The notes: generated from the sequence alone by a model not told the origin. A DNA stretch of 64,000 nucleotides from an uncultured Caryophanales bacterium (GCA_946409515.1 CAMJWS010000001.1:127557-191556); one strand, 5' to 3'; positions 41,304-50,816 are shown, numbered from the stretch's first letter. Program-made: numbers and translations.

Positions 41304-43664
41304 TTATTTCTTTTCTTCAACCTTCTTAGGCTCTAATGGGTTTTTAGCCTTTGGCTTTTTATAGATAACGGCAACAGTGCCATCACTTCTCTTAAAGAAC
41401 TTTCTGATTGGTCTACCTGCAGGTTTGGCAGGTTCATTAGCCTCTTTCTTTGGAAGCGGCTTTGGATTTCTTAGTTGCGGCCAAATCTCATCAGCGGCTT
41501 GTTCAAAGCTCACTGGCTTAATATTTTTGTTCTTTTCAGTTTCGTAAATGATAACTTTAGAGCCATCAGACCTTCTAAAGGTCTTCTTGATAGGTCTACC
41601 CGCTGGTTGAGGCTTCACTGGAGCTTCTTCAACGGCTGGAGTTTCTCGAATAGGAGCTTCGACAACCGGTTCTTCAGCAATAGCTGGCTCTTCCACTTTT
41701 GATTCTGGCTCAGTGATTGGAGTTGGATTATTTAACTGTGGCCAGACTTCATCAGCGGCTTGTTCAAATGTCACTGGTTTTGCCTTTGTATTATTTTCGG
41801 TTTCATAGATGATGACTTTTGAGCCATCAGATCTCCTGAACTGAATCTTAACCTTACGACCCTCTGGTTGAGAATCCACTGGGACTGATTCTGTAGCTTT
41901 ATCTTCTGTAGCTTCATCAGTAGCTTCTTCAGACGCCATTACAGGAATAGACTCAACTGGTTCTACTTCAATAGGAGCTTGTTCCACTGGTGCTTCATTG
42001 TTAGCCTCTTGAACTGGAACTTCAACAACCGGTTCTTCAACAGGTGCTTCAACAGCAACTGGTTCTGGCTCTTTGACTTGTTCTTCCACTGGAGCAGGAG
42101 TAGGAACTGGAACTTCCTTAACAACTTCTTTAACCACCACTTTTTCCACGACTTTTGGTAATGGATGTGGGTGTTTAAGTTGTGGCCAAATCTCATCAGC
42201 AGCTTCTTCAAATGTCACTGTTGGTGTATAGACCTTTTCAACTTTTTCTTCTTTCTTTTTGCCCTTCTTAGGTTCTTCTACTGGGGCATTATTAGCGTTA
42301 ACGATTTCGGTAACGTCTTGTTTAGAAGCATCGATGATTTCTCTACGCATCGCGTTGAGTAATTCTTCTTCTTCTCTTCTAATAGCTTCTTTCTCCATTT
42401 CAAGGAGTTTAAGTCTAGCTTGTTCACGTTTCGCTAAGATGTCTTTGACTTTCTTTTCGAAGGCGTTAGCTTCTTTTTGTCTACGCTTTAATAAGTCATT
42501 CTTGGCTTTAATATCTTGTTGATTTTCCTTCTTAGCGGCATATTCATCTTCGTAATATTCTTTTTCTTTCTTTGTTGGGTGGAGTGGTAAGTCTTTCTTA
42601 ATCTTACTGTCTAAATAGGCTTGATAGCCTTCATCCACTCTCGCGAAAGAAATTGGGCCTTCTAATAATGGACCATAGATAAATGATTCGTCTTCCATAG
42701 AAGTAAGAATTCTTGGCTTATAAACCTTAGTGTTAACTTTCTTTTCACGAGCCATGCCGTTACCTCTTAAGGTCACATAGTTAGCAAATAAGGTTCTATT
42801 TAATTCAGAAATTTCTTCATCATTGAATAATGAATAGTTTTCATCAATCTTATAGTCGACACCTAATCTATCGTAGGTTTCGATAAACCTATAAACTTCA
42901 TAGCAGTGTCTATATTTAGGATTCTTTCTAATGATGTTGGTTTGAACGATTGGGTTTCTAACATCTTTTTCATTCTTCATTTGTTTCATAAATGGAGAAT
43001 TATAGAAATAGGAAATATAGTCTCTAGTTTGTTGAATTCTTTCAACGTAACTACTGTTAATTTTGGTTTCTTCGTCTTCTTTCTTGTAAGAAACTTTAAT
43101 CTTTGTTTCAATTTCTACTTCCGCACCATCTACGATAGATTTGTTTTTGAAATATAAGACTTCTTCGTTATGCAATTCTGCGAATTTAGAAACGAATTCA
43201 TAACGTTTAGAAATGAATAAGTAAAGTCTTCTTACGAAGGTAGCAATGAATCTATTTTCATAAGTATGTAAATCATCATCACTACTCATGGATAAAATCT
43301 TAGAAGGAATGACGTTTCCGTATTCATCGACTTCTTTAACGTATTGGGTATGGCTCGCTAAGTGTTGCACAGATTCAGATGTGACTTTTCTAGCGAGTTC
43401 AACTGGTGTTAAGTTACCCACTATTTTGGTGTGTTGTCTTGGATTAGCGATGATATCGCCTAAATCGAAGATACAGCCTTCAATGATTTCAATCCAGCTC
43501 TTATCGAATGAGGAAGAAGCTAAACGGTCAAGTCTTAAATAAGAGTTCTTGCCCGCACTTAAAGAATCGTAGATTTCCTTTGCGTGGTCGTCTTTTACGA
43601 TTTTCTTTATAGCGCTATGGTACGCCTTATTTAGTTGTTTGTTTGTGGTGACCGTTTTTTTCAT
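41304..43664 (-). CDS. DUF2357 (McrC-type) protein with repetitive C-terminal half, no nuclease seen
   Basis: A 786-residue soluble protein. The N-terminal 330 residues carry DUF2357 features, including DDDLHTYENRFIATFVRRL, the ENRF signature of McrC-like proteins. A coiled coil rich in Lys and Glu follows (about 375-450). The C-terminal half alternates Pro/Glu/Val-rich linkers with three copies of [TS]FE[EQ]AADE[IV]WPQL and three of GR..[IK]K..[FR]RRSDG[ST]...IIYE-type modules. No PD-(D/E)xK nuclease pattern is seen, unlike true McrC. It directly follows the AAA+ gene (19-base gap), the usual McrB-McrC layout. A role in assembly rather than DNA cleavage is inferred. Confidence 0.7.
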   Translation of the reverse strand: MKKTVTTNKQLNKAYHSAIKKIVKDDHAKEIYDSLSAGKNSYLRLDRLASSSFDKSWIEIIEGCIFDLGDIIANPRQHTKIVGNLTPVELARKVTSESVQHLASHTQYVKEVDEYGNVIPSKILSMSSDDDLHTYENRFIATFVRRLYLFISKRYEFVSKFAELHNEEVLYFKNKSIVDGAEVEIETKIKVSYKKEDEETKINSSYVERIQQTRDYISYFYNSPFMKQMKNEKDVRNPIVQTNIIRKNPKYRHCYEVYRFIETYDRLGVDYKIDENYSLFNDEEISELNRTLFANYVTLRGNGMAREKKVNTKVYKPRILTSMEDESFIYGPLLEGPISFARVDEGYQAYLDSKIKKDLPLHPTKKEKEYYEDEYAAKKENQQDIKAKNDLLKRRQKEANAFEKKVKDILAKREQARLKLLEMEKEAIRREEEELLNAMRREIIDASKQDVTEIVNANNAPVEEPKKGKKKEEKVEKVYTPTVTFEEAADEIWPQLKHPHPLPKVVEKVVVKEVVKEVPVPTPAPVEEQVKEPEPVAVEAPVEEPVVEVPVQEANNEAPVEQAPIEVEPVESIPVMASEEATDEATEDKATESVPVDSQPEGRKVKIQFRRSDGSKVIIYETENNTKAKPVTFEQAADEVWPQLNNPTPITEPESKVEEPAIAEEPVVEAPIRETPAVEEAPVKPQPAGRPIKKTFRRSDGSKVIIYETEKNKNIKPVSFEQAADEIWPQLRNPKPLPKKEANEPAKPAGRPIRKFFKRSDGTVAVIYKKPKAKNPLEPKKVEEKK

Positions 43665-43683
43665 GATGAGTTTTTGTTAGTGA

Positions 43684-45210
43684 TTAGTTGTTCTTAATTA
43701 AGTTATCAATGTAGCTATGGGCCATCTTGAAGTTGCCTTTGCCGTACATCTTATCTAATTGGGCATCGAGTTCTTTTAATTCGTCTTTTAAGAAAGCGAT
43801 GTTAAGAGATTCGAATTTCTTTAAAACCTTATTGGTGAAGATGAAGTCATAACCATCGACTTCTTTACCACCACAGGCGACATATACTGGGATGAATGTA
43901 TCTAATTGTTTTAAGATACGGTTACCAAAGGCGAGTTTGAATTTCTTAATGACGAAGTTATCAAGTTGTTCGAACTTGTCAGACATGTCTTTAGAAATTG
44001 GGAATTGGTTAATCGCATCATCATATAATTTTCTGATTTGGCTATATGGGACATTCATGGCTTCTTGTGGAGCACATTCAAATGGTCTGCCCTTATCATC
44101 AAAGAATATGGAAACAGCACGGTCATAGACCTTATCAGAGATGGTGAATGTACTATCATCGTTATTGGCGGTGCCAAAGAAGATGACATTTTGTGGGATT
44201 AATAATTTACCATCTTTTAAGTTAACTGGGTCGTTAGCGACAGTTGTTGGAATTAAGTCGATAACCCAGTCATTAGGATCTCTCATTTCCATGATGGATA
44301 AGAATTCAGCGAAGTAGTATTCAATACGGGCTAAGTTCATTTCATCGAGGACGATGATATCTAAGTCTTGTCTATATGTTGTGGTATATAACGCTCTTAA
44401 GAATTCAGTTTCATTGAACTTCTTAGTGAATTCATTGTAGTAACCTAATAATTCACTTCTATCTTTCCAGGATGGTTGAACTGGGATAATCGCACTATCG
44501 AAATTGAAGAATTTGCCAAGAGCGAACGCTAAGGATGTTTTACCTGTACCAGAGATACCTTCTAAGATGATTAACTTAGAGGCCGCCATACCAGCAAATA
44601 ATTGTTTAATAACATCTTCTCTATAATAGAGTTTCAACTGGCTAGCAGCGAAGTTACGGAAGGCATTGCATAATTCTTCAAGGGATAAGTTTGGTCTATA
44701 TGGAATATCCATATTAGTGCCTCTATATTTGTTATCAACATGGATAAGTTTTGGGAATCTGGAGGATACTTCTTCCACAACTTCTTGGCTTTCTTTGTCT
44801 AATTGAGCACTTTCAGGACCACGTAAACCCATGTATCCAACTTTGAGATTGAGGATCTTATCTTTTTCTTGAATGGCTTGGAATAATTCATAGTTAAGTC
44901 TTTCAACTTGTCTAGATAATTCTTCTTTGTCTAATTCTTTACGGACAAATCTGACGTATTTACGTAAGAAGATGACAATAAGGAAAATTAAACCAGCAAA
45001 TAAGCCGATTAAGAGTAATAACATAATGACCCAGAAGAGCCAGCCAACAAAGCCGAACTCACCACTGTGGGCGGCCATATAAGAGTTATAGGTGTTGAAA
45101 TTGTTTCCTAAATCAGTCCATGGAGAAACAAAGGCCTTATAGAAGAAAGTGCCGATATCCCCTAGTACCTTAAGGAACATTTCTCTTAAATAATCAAAAT
45201 AAGCAACCAT
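43684..45210 (-). CDS. membrane-anchored McrB-like AAA+ ATPase
   Basis: A 508-residue protein with one membrane helix at about 56-83, a charged linker (about 84-170) and a C-terminal AAA+ domain. The P-loop is GISGTGKT (218-225), followed by VQPSWKDRSELLGYYN, a typical McrB-branch segment. Walker B is VLDEMN (287-292), with NLARIEYYFAEFLSIME, sensor GTANND and the arginine segment KVYDRA (360-365). Membrane attachment is unusual for McrB. It follows a fibre gene with a one-base TAATG overlap, so it is made in proportion to the fibre proteins. Confidence 0.82.
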   Translation of the reverse strand: MVAYFDYLREMFLKVLGDIGTFFYKAFVSPWTDLGNNFNTYNSYMAAHSGEFGFVGWLFWVIMLLLLIGLFAGLIFLIVIFLRKYVRFVRKELDKEELSRQVERLNYELFQAIQEKDKILNLKVGYMGLRGPESAQLDKESQEVVEEVSSRFPKLIHVDNKYRGTNMDIPYRPNLSLEELCNAFRNFAASQLKLYYREDVIKQLFAGMAASKLIILEGISGTGKTSLAFALGKFFNFDSAIIPVQPSWKDRSELLGYYNEFTKKFNETEFLRALYTTTYRQDLDIIVLDEMNLARIEYYFAEFLSIMEMRDPNDWVIDLIPTTVANDPVNLKDGKLLIPQNVIFFGTANNDDSTFTISDKVYDRAVSIFFDDKGRPFECAPQEAMNVPYSQIRKLYDDAINQFPISKDMSDKFEQLDNFVIKKFKLAFGNRILKQLDTFIPVYVACGGKEVDGYDFIFTNKVLKKFESLNIAFLKDELKELDAQLDKMYGKGNFKMAHSYIDNLIKNN

Positions 45211-46289
45211 TACAAGATCCTCCTTAGTAATTTAAAACTTATGTTTGTATCGAAACAGGCGCCCATTGTTTGGTTGACGCAAGCTTTATCCCAACCTTCT
45301 AAATAAATAGAAATAGTAATTTCGGTTGGTTCATTTGGATGACATGGAATTAAGATTTCTGTATCAAGGCCATCCGCGTCAGTAAGGGCATATGAATCTT
45401 CACTAGCGATTCTTAAATCGGTAGAGTGTTCTTTATCAAATGTATAGGTATCAATTCTATTTCTAGCGATAAAGCTATTACCATAGAAGTTACCTTTAGA
45501 ATCAATTTTGTCGACGAAGCCATCTGGATCAACTGGGTCGATGTATTTAGCATCGTTACGGTTTTCAACTTCGCCGTATATATATTCTCTTTTTTGACCA
45601 TTATCGAGGTAGTAGTCATAATAGCCATCAGCATCGTTATCAAGAGTGCCACCAAATAAGACTTCTTCATTTTCTTGCTTATATGGATCAATGATGTAAT
45701 AGCGATAATAGTCTTCAGAATTCACTAAGATGGACATTCTTAAGCATTCCTTTAAACTATTAAGACTTTCAGCGATTTGTTCCACTGTCGCGTCTTTATA
45801 TTGATTGTGCATATCTTGCGCGCGTAAAAAATTAGCAGCTTCATTAGCGTCGAACGCACACTTTGATGCATCTAATGTGGCATAATAATCCACAGAATTG
45901 GATAAAAGATAAATCTTTTTAGAGAAGTAACCACTTTTAGCAACTTCTTTAAGAAGAGTGCCTCCTTCAGAAACCGCGGTAGAGCAGTCATAGAATAAAG
46001 GAGTGTCTTTTTCTTCAGCAAGCCATTCACTCTTATACATAGAGCTGACTGGGGCTAAAGCAAAGCTTTCATCTTCCACTAAATCTTCATTTGTTAATTT
46101 TTGTTTAAAAGTATCTAACTCTTTTGAGGTTGATAATAAGAGTTGAACGTTGCCGTTCATATCAATGTCAAAAGAATTAACTTGTAATTGGTCACTACTT
46201 GCATACCAGGCCCAAGTTAAAGAAACAGATAAAGTCGCTATCGCGGCCATCCCTATGATACTTGTTAGTATGATTCTTTTCTTGTTCAT
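45210..46289 (-). CDS. SipW-dependent-type exported protein (fibre component 5 of the long operon)
   Basis: A 359-residue protein whose N-terminus (MNKKRIILTSIIGMAAIATL, then WAWYASSDQLQVN) has a basic start, one hydrophobic segment and an AWY motif just after it, the pattern of SipW substrates. The mature part is acidic, with several NGxxDxDxDG-like loops (GTLDNDADGYYDYYLDNG) that could bind Ca2+. It ends in a strand EITISIYLEGWD also found in the neighbouring paralogues. AGGA precedes the ATG five bases after the previous gene. Confidence 0.75.
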   Translation of the reverse strand: MNKKRIILTSIIGMAAIATLSVSLTWAWYASSDQLQVNSFDIDMNGNVQLLLSTSKELDTFKQKLTNEDLVEDESFALAPVSSMYKSEWLAEEKDTPLFYDCSTAVSEGGTLLKEVAKSGYFSKKIYLLSNSVDYYATLDASKCAFDANEAANFLRAQDMHNQYKDATVEQIAESLNSLKECLRMSILVNSEDYYRYYIIDPYKQENEEVLFGGTLDNDADGYYDYYLDNGQKREYIYGEVENRNDAKYIDPVDPDGFVDKIDSKGNFYGNSFIARNRIDTYTFDKEHSTDLRIASEDSYALTDADGLDTEILIPCHPNEPTEITISIYLEGWDKACVNQTMGACFDTNISFKLLRRIL

Positions 46290-46294
46290 AAAAA

Positions 46295-47503
46295 TTAAAT
46301 CCTATTAGTCTCAAATCTTAATTGGAAGTCAAATTTATGTGATTGTTCTTCGTCTATGACGGAGAAATCCCAACCTTCTAAGTAAATTGTAGCATCAAAT
46401 TCACCGATCCAGCCAACACTTTCGCCACCAGTTTTGCAAACAGATGTCTTTTTGCCTTCTGGATTAGCAAGGATACCGTTGCTATCCTTGGTTTGAACAA
46501 CATCGTCAGTTCCTAAATACTTAGCGGTCTTAATGTCTAAGTTATCTAGATTTTCGTAATATCTTGGAGCGGAAGCTGAGTGAGTAGCGGTAAATGTGTC
46601 CGCAAAATCTTTTTGATTTTGTTCATTGTTTGGCTTAGATTCCCAATCCCATTTATTGTTTACATCCCAAATGAGATCATCACCAGCATATGGAGCGTTA
46701 CTAGCGCCATCATCAGAAGCACCACTCTTTATAGAGTAATCACCATAGATGATTTCACCATTATCATCAAAGTCATATGTTTCATCATAGCCAAGGTTAA
46801 GTAAGCCGCCTACTTTAGTAGCGCCTGATTGTTCAACAGATGGATTAAAGATAAACCCATTGTTTGCACCATAGTATGTTTCATCACGATTGATATACAT
46901 TCTCATTGCTTTAGCAACATTACCAGAGGATGTTTGTGACGCACGTGTTTGGACATATGTTAGCCATAATTCTTGTCCACTGACGTATTCACGATTACCA
47001 CTGGCGTTTGTTCTAAATGTTTTGAACGCAAATGTAATTTGAGAATAAGTTGCATGAGATGCAAGGTTGTGAGTTGCATCAGGATTTCTAACTTCGCTGT
47101 TTGGAGCGGTTAATAAATGGTGAGTATTGTAGTTGCTATCTTCGTGATCGAATCTGCCAGAAGTAACTGGCATTAATGTATCGCTTGCATATCCTCTAGC
47201 GGAGAGGTAAGCGTTCATATATGTTGAAGATAAACCTTCACCAGCAGGCGCGAAGTAATAATAAGAGCCACCGTGTGTCTCTTCAACCATACCTAATGTA
47301 ACTAATTCAGGTATTTCAGCACTACTTTTTACACCAATTTCTAATTGACCATTATCGAAAACAGAAGTACCAGAATATAACAAAGCCGCACGGGTTGCAT
47401 AAGCATACCATGCTAAAGTGCTGCTAACTGCACCACCGATTGATAGAACAGTAGCAATTCCTAACATTCCGAGAACTATGTTTCTAGAATTAGCTTTTTT
47501 CAT
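46295..47503 (-). CDS. SipW-dependent-type exported protein (component 4)
   Basis: A 402-residue protein. The start MKKANSRNIVLGMLGIATVL is followed by TLAWYAYATRAALLYSG. I chose the ATG at 47503, just after AAGGA, which gives a clean signal segment. The mature part has LRMYINRDETYY, an acidic DETYDFDDNGEIIYGDY loop, and ends in DATIYLEGWD...FDFQLRFETN, the same closing strand as the next genes. It is diverged from components 2 and 3 but clearly of the same plan. Confidence 0.75.
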   Translation of the reverse strand: MKKANSRNIVLGMLGIATVLSIGGAVSSTLAWYAYATRAALLYSGTSVFDNGQLEIGVKSSAEIPELVTLGMVEETHGGSYYYFAPAGEGLSSTYMNAYLSARGYASDTLMPVTSGRFDHEDSNYNTHHLLTAPNSEVRNPDATHNLASHATYSQITFAFKTFRTNASGNREYVSGQELWLTYVQTRASQTSSGNVAKAMRMYINRDETYYGANNGFIFNPSVEQSGATKVGGLLNLGYDETYDFDDNGEIIYGDYSIKSGASDDGASNAPYAGDDLIWDVNNKWDWESKPNNEQNQKDFADTFTATHSASAPRYYENLDNLDIKTAKYLGTDDVVQTKDSNGILANPEGKKTSVCKTGGESVGWIGEFDATIYLEGWDFSVIDEEQSHKFDFQLRFETNRI

Positions 47504-47524
47504 ATTCCTTCTTATTTTCTTTTT

Positions 47525-47564
47525 CACCAGCAAAGTCACACATAAGCGCATGACTTTGCTAGTG
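47525..47564 (-). other. intergenic stem-loop inside the fibre operon
   Basis: Minus strand CACTAGCAAAGTCA and TGACTTTGCTGGTG pair over 14 positions (one G-T) with a 12-base loop. It is followed by AAAAAG, not T, so it is not a terminator. It may protect or process the mRNA between components 3 and 4. Confidence 0.7.
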
Positions 47565-47601
47565 TAAATGATCTATTTATTAAATTATTCCTGCTTGCTT
47601 A

Positions 47602-48753
47602 TTAAGCGTTAGCGTCTTGAACGCCGAATTGAATACCAACATTGAACATTGATTTAATGTAATCAGGTGTCCAAATAGCGCTGCCATTTAATTTTTGCCA
47701 GCCTTCAATCCAGATTGTTACTGTGATGTTTAAATAATTGCTTTCGCTAGCAACTGTTTTACCAATGGCTCTGTTGGCTGAGACTGATTCTTTTTCAGCA
47801 TTGTCGTAAAGAATGTTGTTTTCAGAATAGACAACGAGTTGGTTAACAGGTTCAATCTTCCAATCATCTGTGGTTTTACCATACGCTGGATCGCCTTCTA
47901 CAGCGGCATCAATTTCTTCTTGAGAATAATGAACACCTGGCTCATATGCAGCGCTGGTGATGTTGTAAGAAGATTGAACTTCTCTTGTGTTATCATCACC
48001 ATCATCACCATAAACGATTTCTTCTAATTGATAATGATCTGTGTAAGTGTTATCTGTGTAGTCAAAACCAAATTCATCACCTTGTAGGTAACCTTTATCA
48101 TTTAAATTATCACCATCTAAGTCGAGTTTGCCTTTTGTTTCAATGTCTTTACCCTTTGCAGAAACAAGTCTATCCTTTTGATTTGTTCCATCATCGGTAT
48201 GGATGTGAACACGAACAGCATCAGATAAATCACCTTTGCCTTCATTAGCGCTCTTAGCATCTTCTTGGATTACCATTTTGGTAAGATAAACTGCTTTTTC
48301 AGCATTAGCTTCAGTACCATTAGTGCGTTCTTGATAACGGACTTGTAAATTGAATTGAGCGTAATTAGCTTTGTCTGCCTTGGCCCAACTTGTCATATTA
48401 GCTTGGCCCGCTAAAGGTTGTGCATAAGCACCAGTAGCTGGTAAAGCGGCATCTTTATCTAATGCACCATATGTCATTGGAACAATTTTGGTTGCGTAGC
48501 CACCATTGCTTAATTCAGCATTCAATTCGTCATAAGTGATTCTAGTTCTCCAAGCATTTGGATTAGAGGATTCACTAGCAAATCTCATTTGAAGATTGCC
48601 ACTGAAACCACCAGCTTCACCAATGAAAGCAACATTGGCTCTGGTAGAATATTGATACCAAGCAACAGTACCACTAACGGAGCCTGCTAAAGAAGCACCG
48701 ATAGCTAGAGCAAGAGCAGAAACAATAATTTTATTCTTGTTTAGTATTTTCAT
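47602..48753 (-). CDS. SipW-dependent-type exported protein (component 3)
   Basis: A 383-residue protein. The start MKILNKNKIIVSALALAIGA is followed by GTVAWYQYSTRANVAFIGEAG. The middle part DLSDAVRVHIHTDDG, then KGKLDLDGDNLNDKG, matches component 2, showing tandem duplication. The Asp-rich loops could bind Ca2+. The C-terminus NITVTIWIEGWQKLNG...FNVGIQFGVQ is shared with component 2. AGGAG lies upstream of the ATG, after a small hairpin (AAAGAGA/TCTCTTT). Confidence 0.78.
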   Translation of the reverse strand: MKILNKNKIIVSALALAIGASLAGSVSGTVAWYQYSTRANVAFIGEAGGFSGNLQMRFASESSNPNAWRTRITYDELNAELSNGGYATKIVPMTYGALDKDAALPATGAYAQPLAGQANMTSWAKADKANYAQFNLQVRYQERTNGTEANAEKAVYLTKMVIQEDAKSANEGKGDLSDAVRVHIHTDDGTNQKDRLVSAKGKDIETKGKLDLDGDNLNDKGYLQGDEFGFDYTDNTYTDHYQLEEIVYGDDGDDNTREVQSSYNITSAAYEPGVHYSQEEIDAAVEGDPAYGKTTDDWKIEPVNQLVVYSENNILYDNAEKESVSANRAIGKTVASESNYLNITVTIWIEGWQKLNGSAIWTPDYIKSMFNVGIQFGVQDANA

Positions 48754-48851
48754 AATTGTTTACTCCTAAAGAGAAATCTCTCTTTAATTTTGGATAATTT
48801 TTAAATAGTTTTTGATTGTATAATTTGTAATTTTTAAATTTATGATTGTAA
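48754..48851 (-). other. 98-base gap with a small hairpin before component 3
   Basis: Minus strand AAAGAGA-GAT-TTCTCTTT (about 48769-48786) lies directly before the AGGAG of the next gene. It may tune translation of component 3. The rest of the gap is A/T-rich and holds no gene. Confidence 0.4.
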
Positions 48852-49868
48852 TTAATTTTGATGATCGCTCTCGTGTGACTTTACACCGAGTCTAATACCG
48901 ACGTTAAATTTCTTGTTAACGTATTCTGCTGGATCCCATACAGACGTATTGGTACCATGATCATAATTATCAGAATAACCATGATCTAATTTACTCCAAC
49001 CCTCAATCCAAGTTGTGACCACTATTGTCATATAACCTGCACCTGTCTTGCCAAGTGAGATTGGATTAGTGCCTGTAGCTGGATTATCTGGGTCTTCCAC
49101 GACCGCGTCATTATCATCAATGGTATATGAGAATTGTTTCATATTTGGAGTGCCATAAACGCAATCCGAACCATCCCATAGAACCAAATCCTTGTCTAAT
49201 GCGCCATCGTTGTTTAAATCTAATTTTCCACCAACAGTTGTTTCCTCAACGTTTTTAGAAAAGAGGAAATACTTTTTTTGATTGGCGGCATCATTAACAG
49301 CGATATGCACTCTAACGGCATCAGATAAATCTGAACCAATTCCATTAGCGGCATCGTCTTCGATAATGATTTTGTTTAGATAAACATCGTTAACTAAGCT
49401 TGTAGGAGTACTTTTACCATCAACATCATTTACTTTCACAAGGATTGTAAATTGAGCGTAGTTTAGATAACTTGCAAAGTGCCATTTAGAATAATCGCCT
49501 CCGAAGCCAAAATCTGGTTGGCTATAGAATCTAACGATATTCTTCATTTGGCCACCACCGACATCTACTTGATGATAAACCAAGCCATTGTCTTTCGCTT
49601 GTGGGCCAGTAGTAATTGGAAGAAGATGATTACCAGTGATATGACTTGCCATATCGTTTTGATAATAATCATTGCCCCACGTGTCACCACCATCGACAGA
49701 AATCTTTAATATTTTTGAGCAATGGGATAGAGCGCCAATATAAGCAACTCTTGCGCTGGTGGCATATTGAAACCAAGCTACAGTTGAGCTAATACTTGCA
49801 GCTAAAGCGCCTCCAATTAATAAGGCGAGACCAGGAATGACAATTTTTCTAAGATTTAGTGTTTTCAT
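48852..49868 (-). CDS. SipW-dependent-type exported protein (component 2)
   Basis: A 338-residue protein starting MKTLNLRKIVIPGLALLIGG and SSTVAWFQYATSARVAYIGAL. The stretch LNYAQFTILVKVND, then DLSDAVRVHIAVNDAANQKK and GGKLDLNNDGALDKD, is closely similar to component 3. It closes with MTIVVTTWIEGWSKLDHG and FNVGIRLGVKS. The start overlaps the first gene by 20 bases. It is probably a fibre subunit or a modifier of the same fibre. Confidence 0.78.
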   Translation of the reverse strand: MKTLNLRKIVIPGLALLIGGALAASISSTVAWFQYATSARVAYIGALSHCSKILKISVDGGDTWGNDYYQNDMASHITGNHLLPITTGPQAKDNGLVYHQVDVGGGQMKNIVRFYSQPDFGFGGDYSKWHFASYLNYAQFTILVKVNDVDGKSTPTSLVNDVYLNKIIIEDDAANGIGSDLSDAVRVHIAVNDAANQKKYFLFSKNVEETTVGGKLDLNNDGALDKDLVLWDGSDCVYGTPNMKQFSYTIDDNDAVVEDPDNPATGTNPISLGKTGAGYMTIVVTTWIEGWSKLDHGYSDNYDHGTNTSVWDPAEYVNKKFNVGIRLGVKSHESDHQN

Positions 49869-50751
49869 GAGCAGCGATGTCTACTCCTAATTTGAGTGTA
49901 GCGCCTTCAGGGTATTCGAGTTCTGGGTTAGATTGAGGATCATTACCGTCTAGCCAAATAACGATTGTATATCGTTTGATTTGTTGAGTAGCAAATCCAG
50001 AAACTTTATATTCGGCAACAGTTTTACTGTCAAGGAATGTTTGAGCTAATGGATGTTCTACGCTTTCGATACGTTCTTCGTCACTCTTTGGAAGATAAGA
50101 GACAAATTCTCTATCTGTCTTCGTTTTTCCATCAATGAGAAAATTGTTTTCTACGGTCTTCTTTGCGTAAATCAAATACTCATGTTTGTCAGTACTTGGA
50201 TCGTTTTCGAAAACCATTACACGAAGTGTGTCATCAAGCCCCCGTCCAGAGTCATCGCTTGCTTTTGTACGATTATCAATATTAATAGCTAAATTATAGG
50301 CTGCAGTCTTTGTGCCAACGTTTTTAACATAAAATGTGTACTTAAAGAATTCTAAGCACTTACCACTTTTAAGTTTGCCGTCAGCTTCATCAATATATGT
50401 TTGATCAAATTCAGCACAGTTATATGGTGTTTCTTCATTATCTAAGGTTGCGATAGGGAAATCTTTTTTTAGATTTTTAGAAACGAACTTCTCACCAGTT
50501 GTGTCAAAACCGTTTTCAATATATTTAGCGGTGTTGTTGACACGAAGATAGGAAGAATAATCTGTGGAATCGACCTTCTCACATAATGCTAATCTGACTG
50601 TACTATTATTTAAAGAAACTGTGAATGTTCCTACGGAACGTCCAAGGAAAGAGATAATAACTAACGAAGTAATTCCGATAGATGAAAACAATGCTACGAA
50701 AGCAGCAACTTTTCTTCTCCTTCTTTTTCTTACTAATACATTGTCGTACAT
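49849..50751 (-). CDS. exported protein, first gene of the long fibre operon (component 1)
   Basis: A 300-residue protein. The N-terminus has a run VRKRRRRK, then one hydrophobic segment (VAAFVALFSSIGITSLVIIS) and GRSVGTFTVSLNNSTVRLAL, so it is exported, but the AW[FY] motif of its neighbours is absent. The mature part has KYTFYVKNVGTKTAAYNLAI and ends RYTIVIWLDGNDPQSNPELE, again the family's closing strand. It is the first gene after the riboswitch leader. The nearest ribosome-binding sequence, GGGAG, is about 20 bases upstream, which is weak. Confidence 0.68.
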   Translation of the reverse strand: MYDNVLVRKRRRRKVAAFVALFSSIGITSLVIISFLGRSVGTFTVSLNNSTVRLALCEKVDSTDYSSYLRVNNTAKYIENGFDTTGEKFVSKNLKKDFPIATLDNEETPYNCAEFDQTYIDEADGKLKSGKCLEFFKYTFYVKNVGTKTAAYNLAINIDNRTKASDDSGRGLDDTLRVMVFENDPSTDKHEYLIYAKKTVENNFLIDGKTKTDREFVSYLPKSDEERIESVEHPLAQTFLDSKTVAEYKVSGFATQQIKRYTIVIWLDGNDPQSNPELEYPEGATLKLGVDIAAHENTKS

Positions 50752-50816
50752 AAATAGCTAACTCTGTTTTACTCCCTTTTAAGGTTTTTGTTGTTTTGTC
50801 CCAATGGGTGAGAAAT

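Noticed and set aside
41963-42211. Alternative frames over the repetitive half of the DUF2357 gene
   Set aside because: They mirror the low-complexity Glu/Pro/Val codons; the main frame is continuous and has a domain at its start.
41304-45210. A McrBC restriction or phage-defence system
   Set aside because: No nuclease pattern or methyltransferase is visible, the ATPase has a membrane helix, and the genes are inside a surface-protein operon. Defence is not excluded, but it is less likely.
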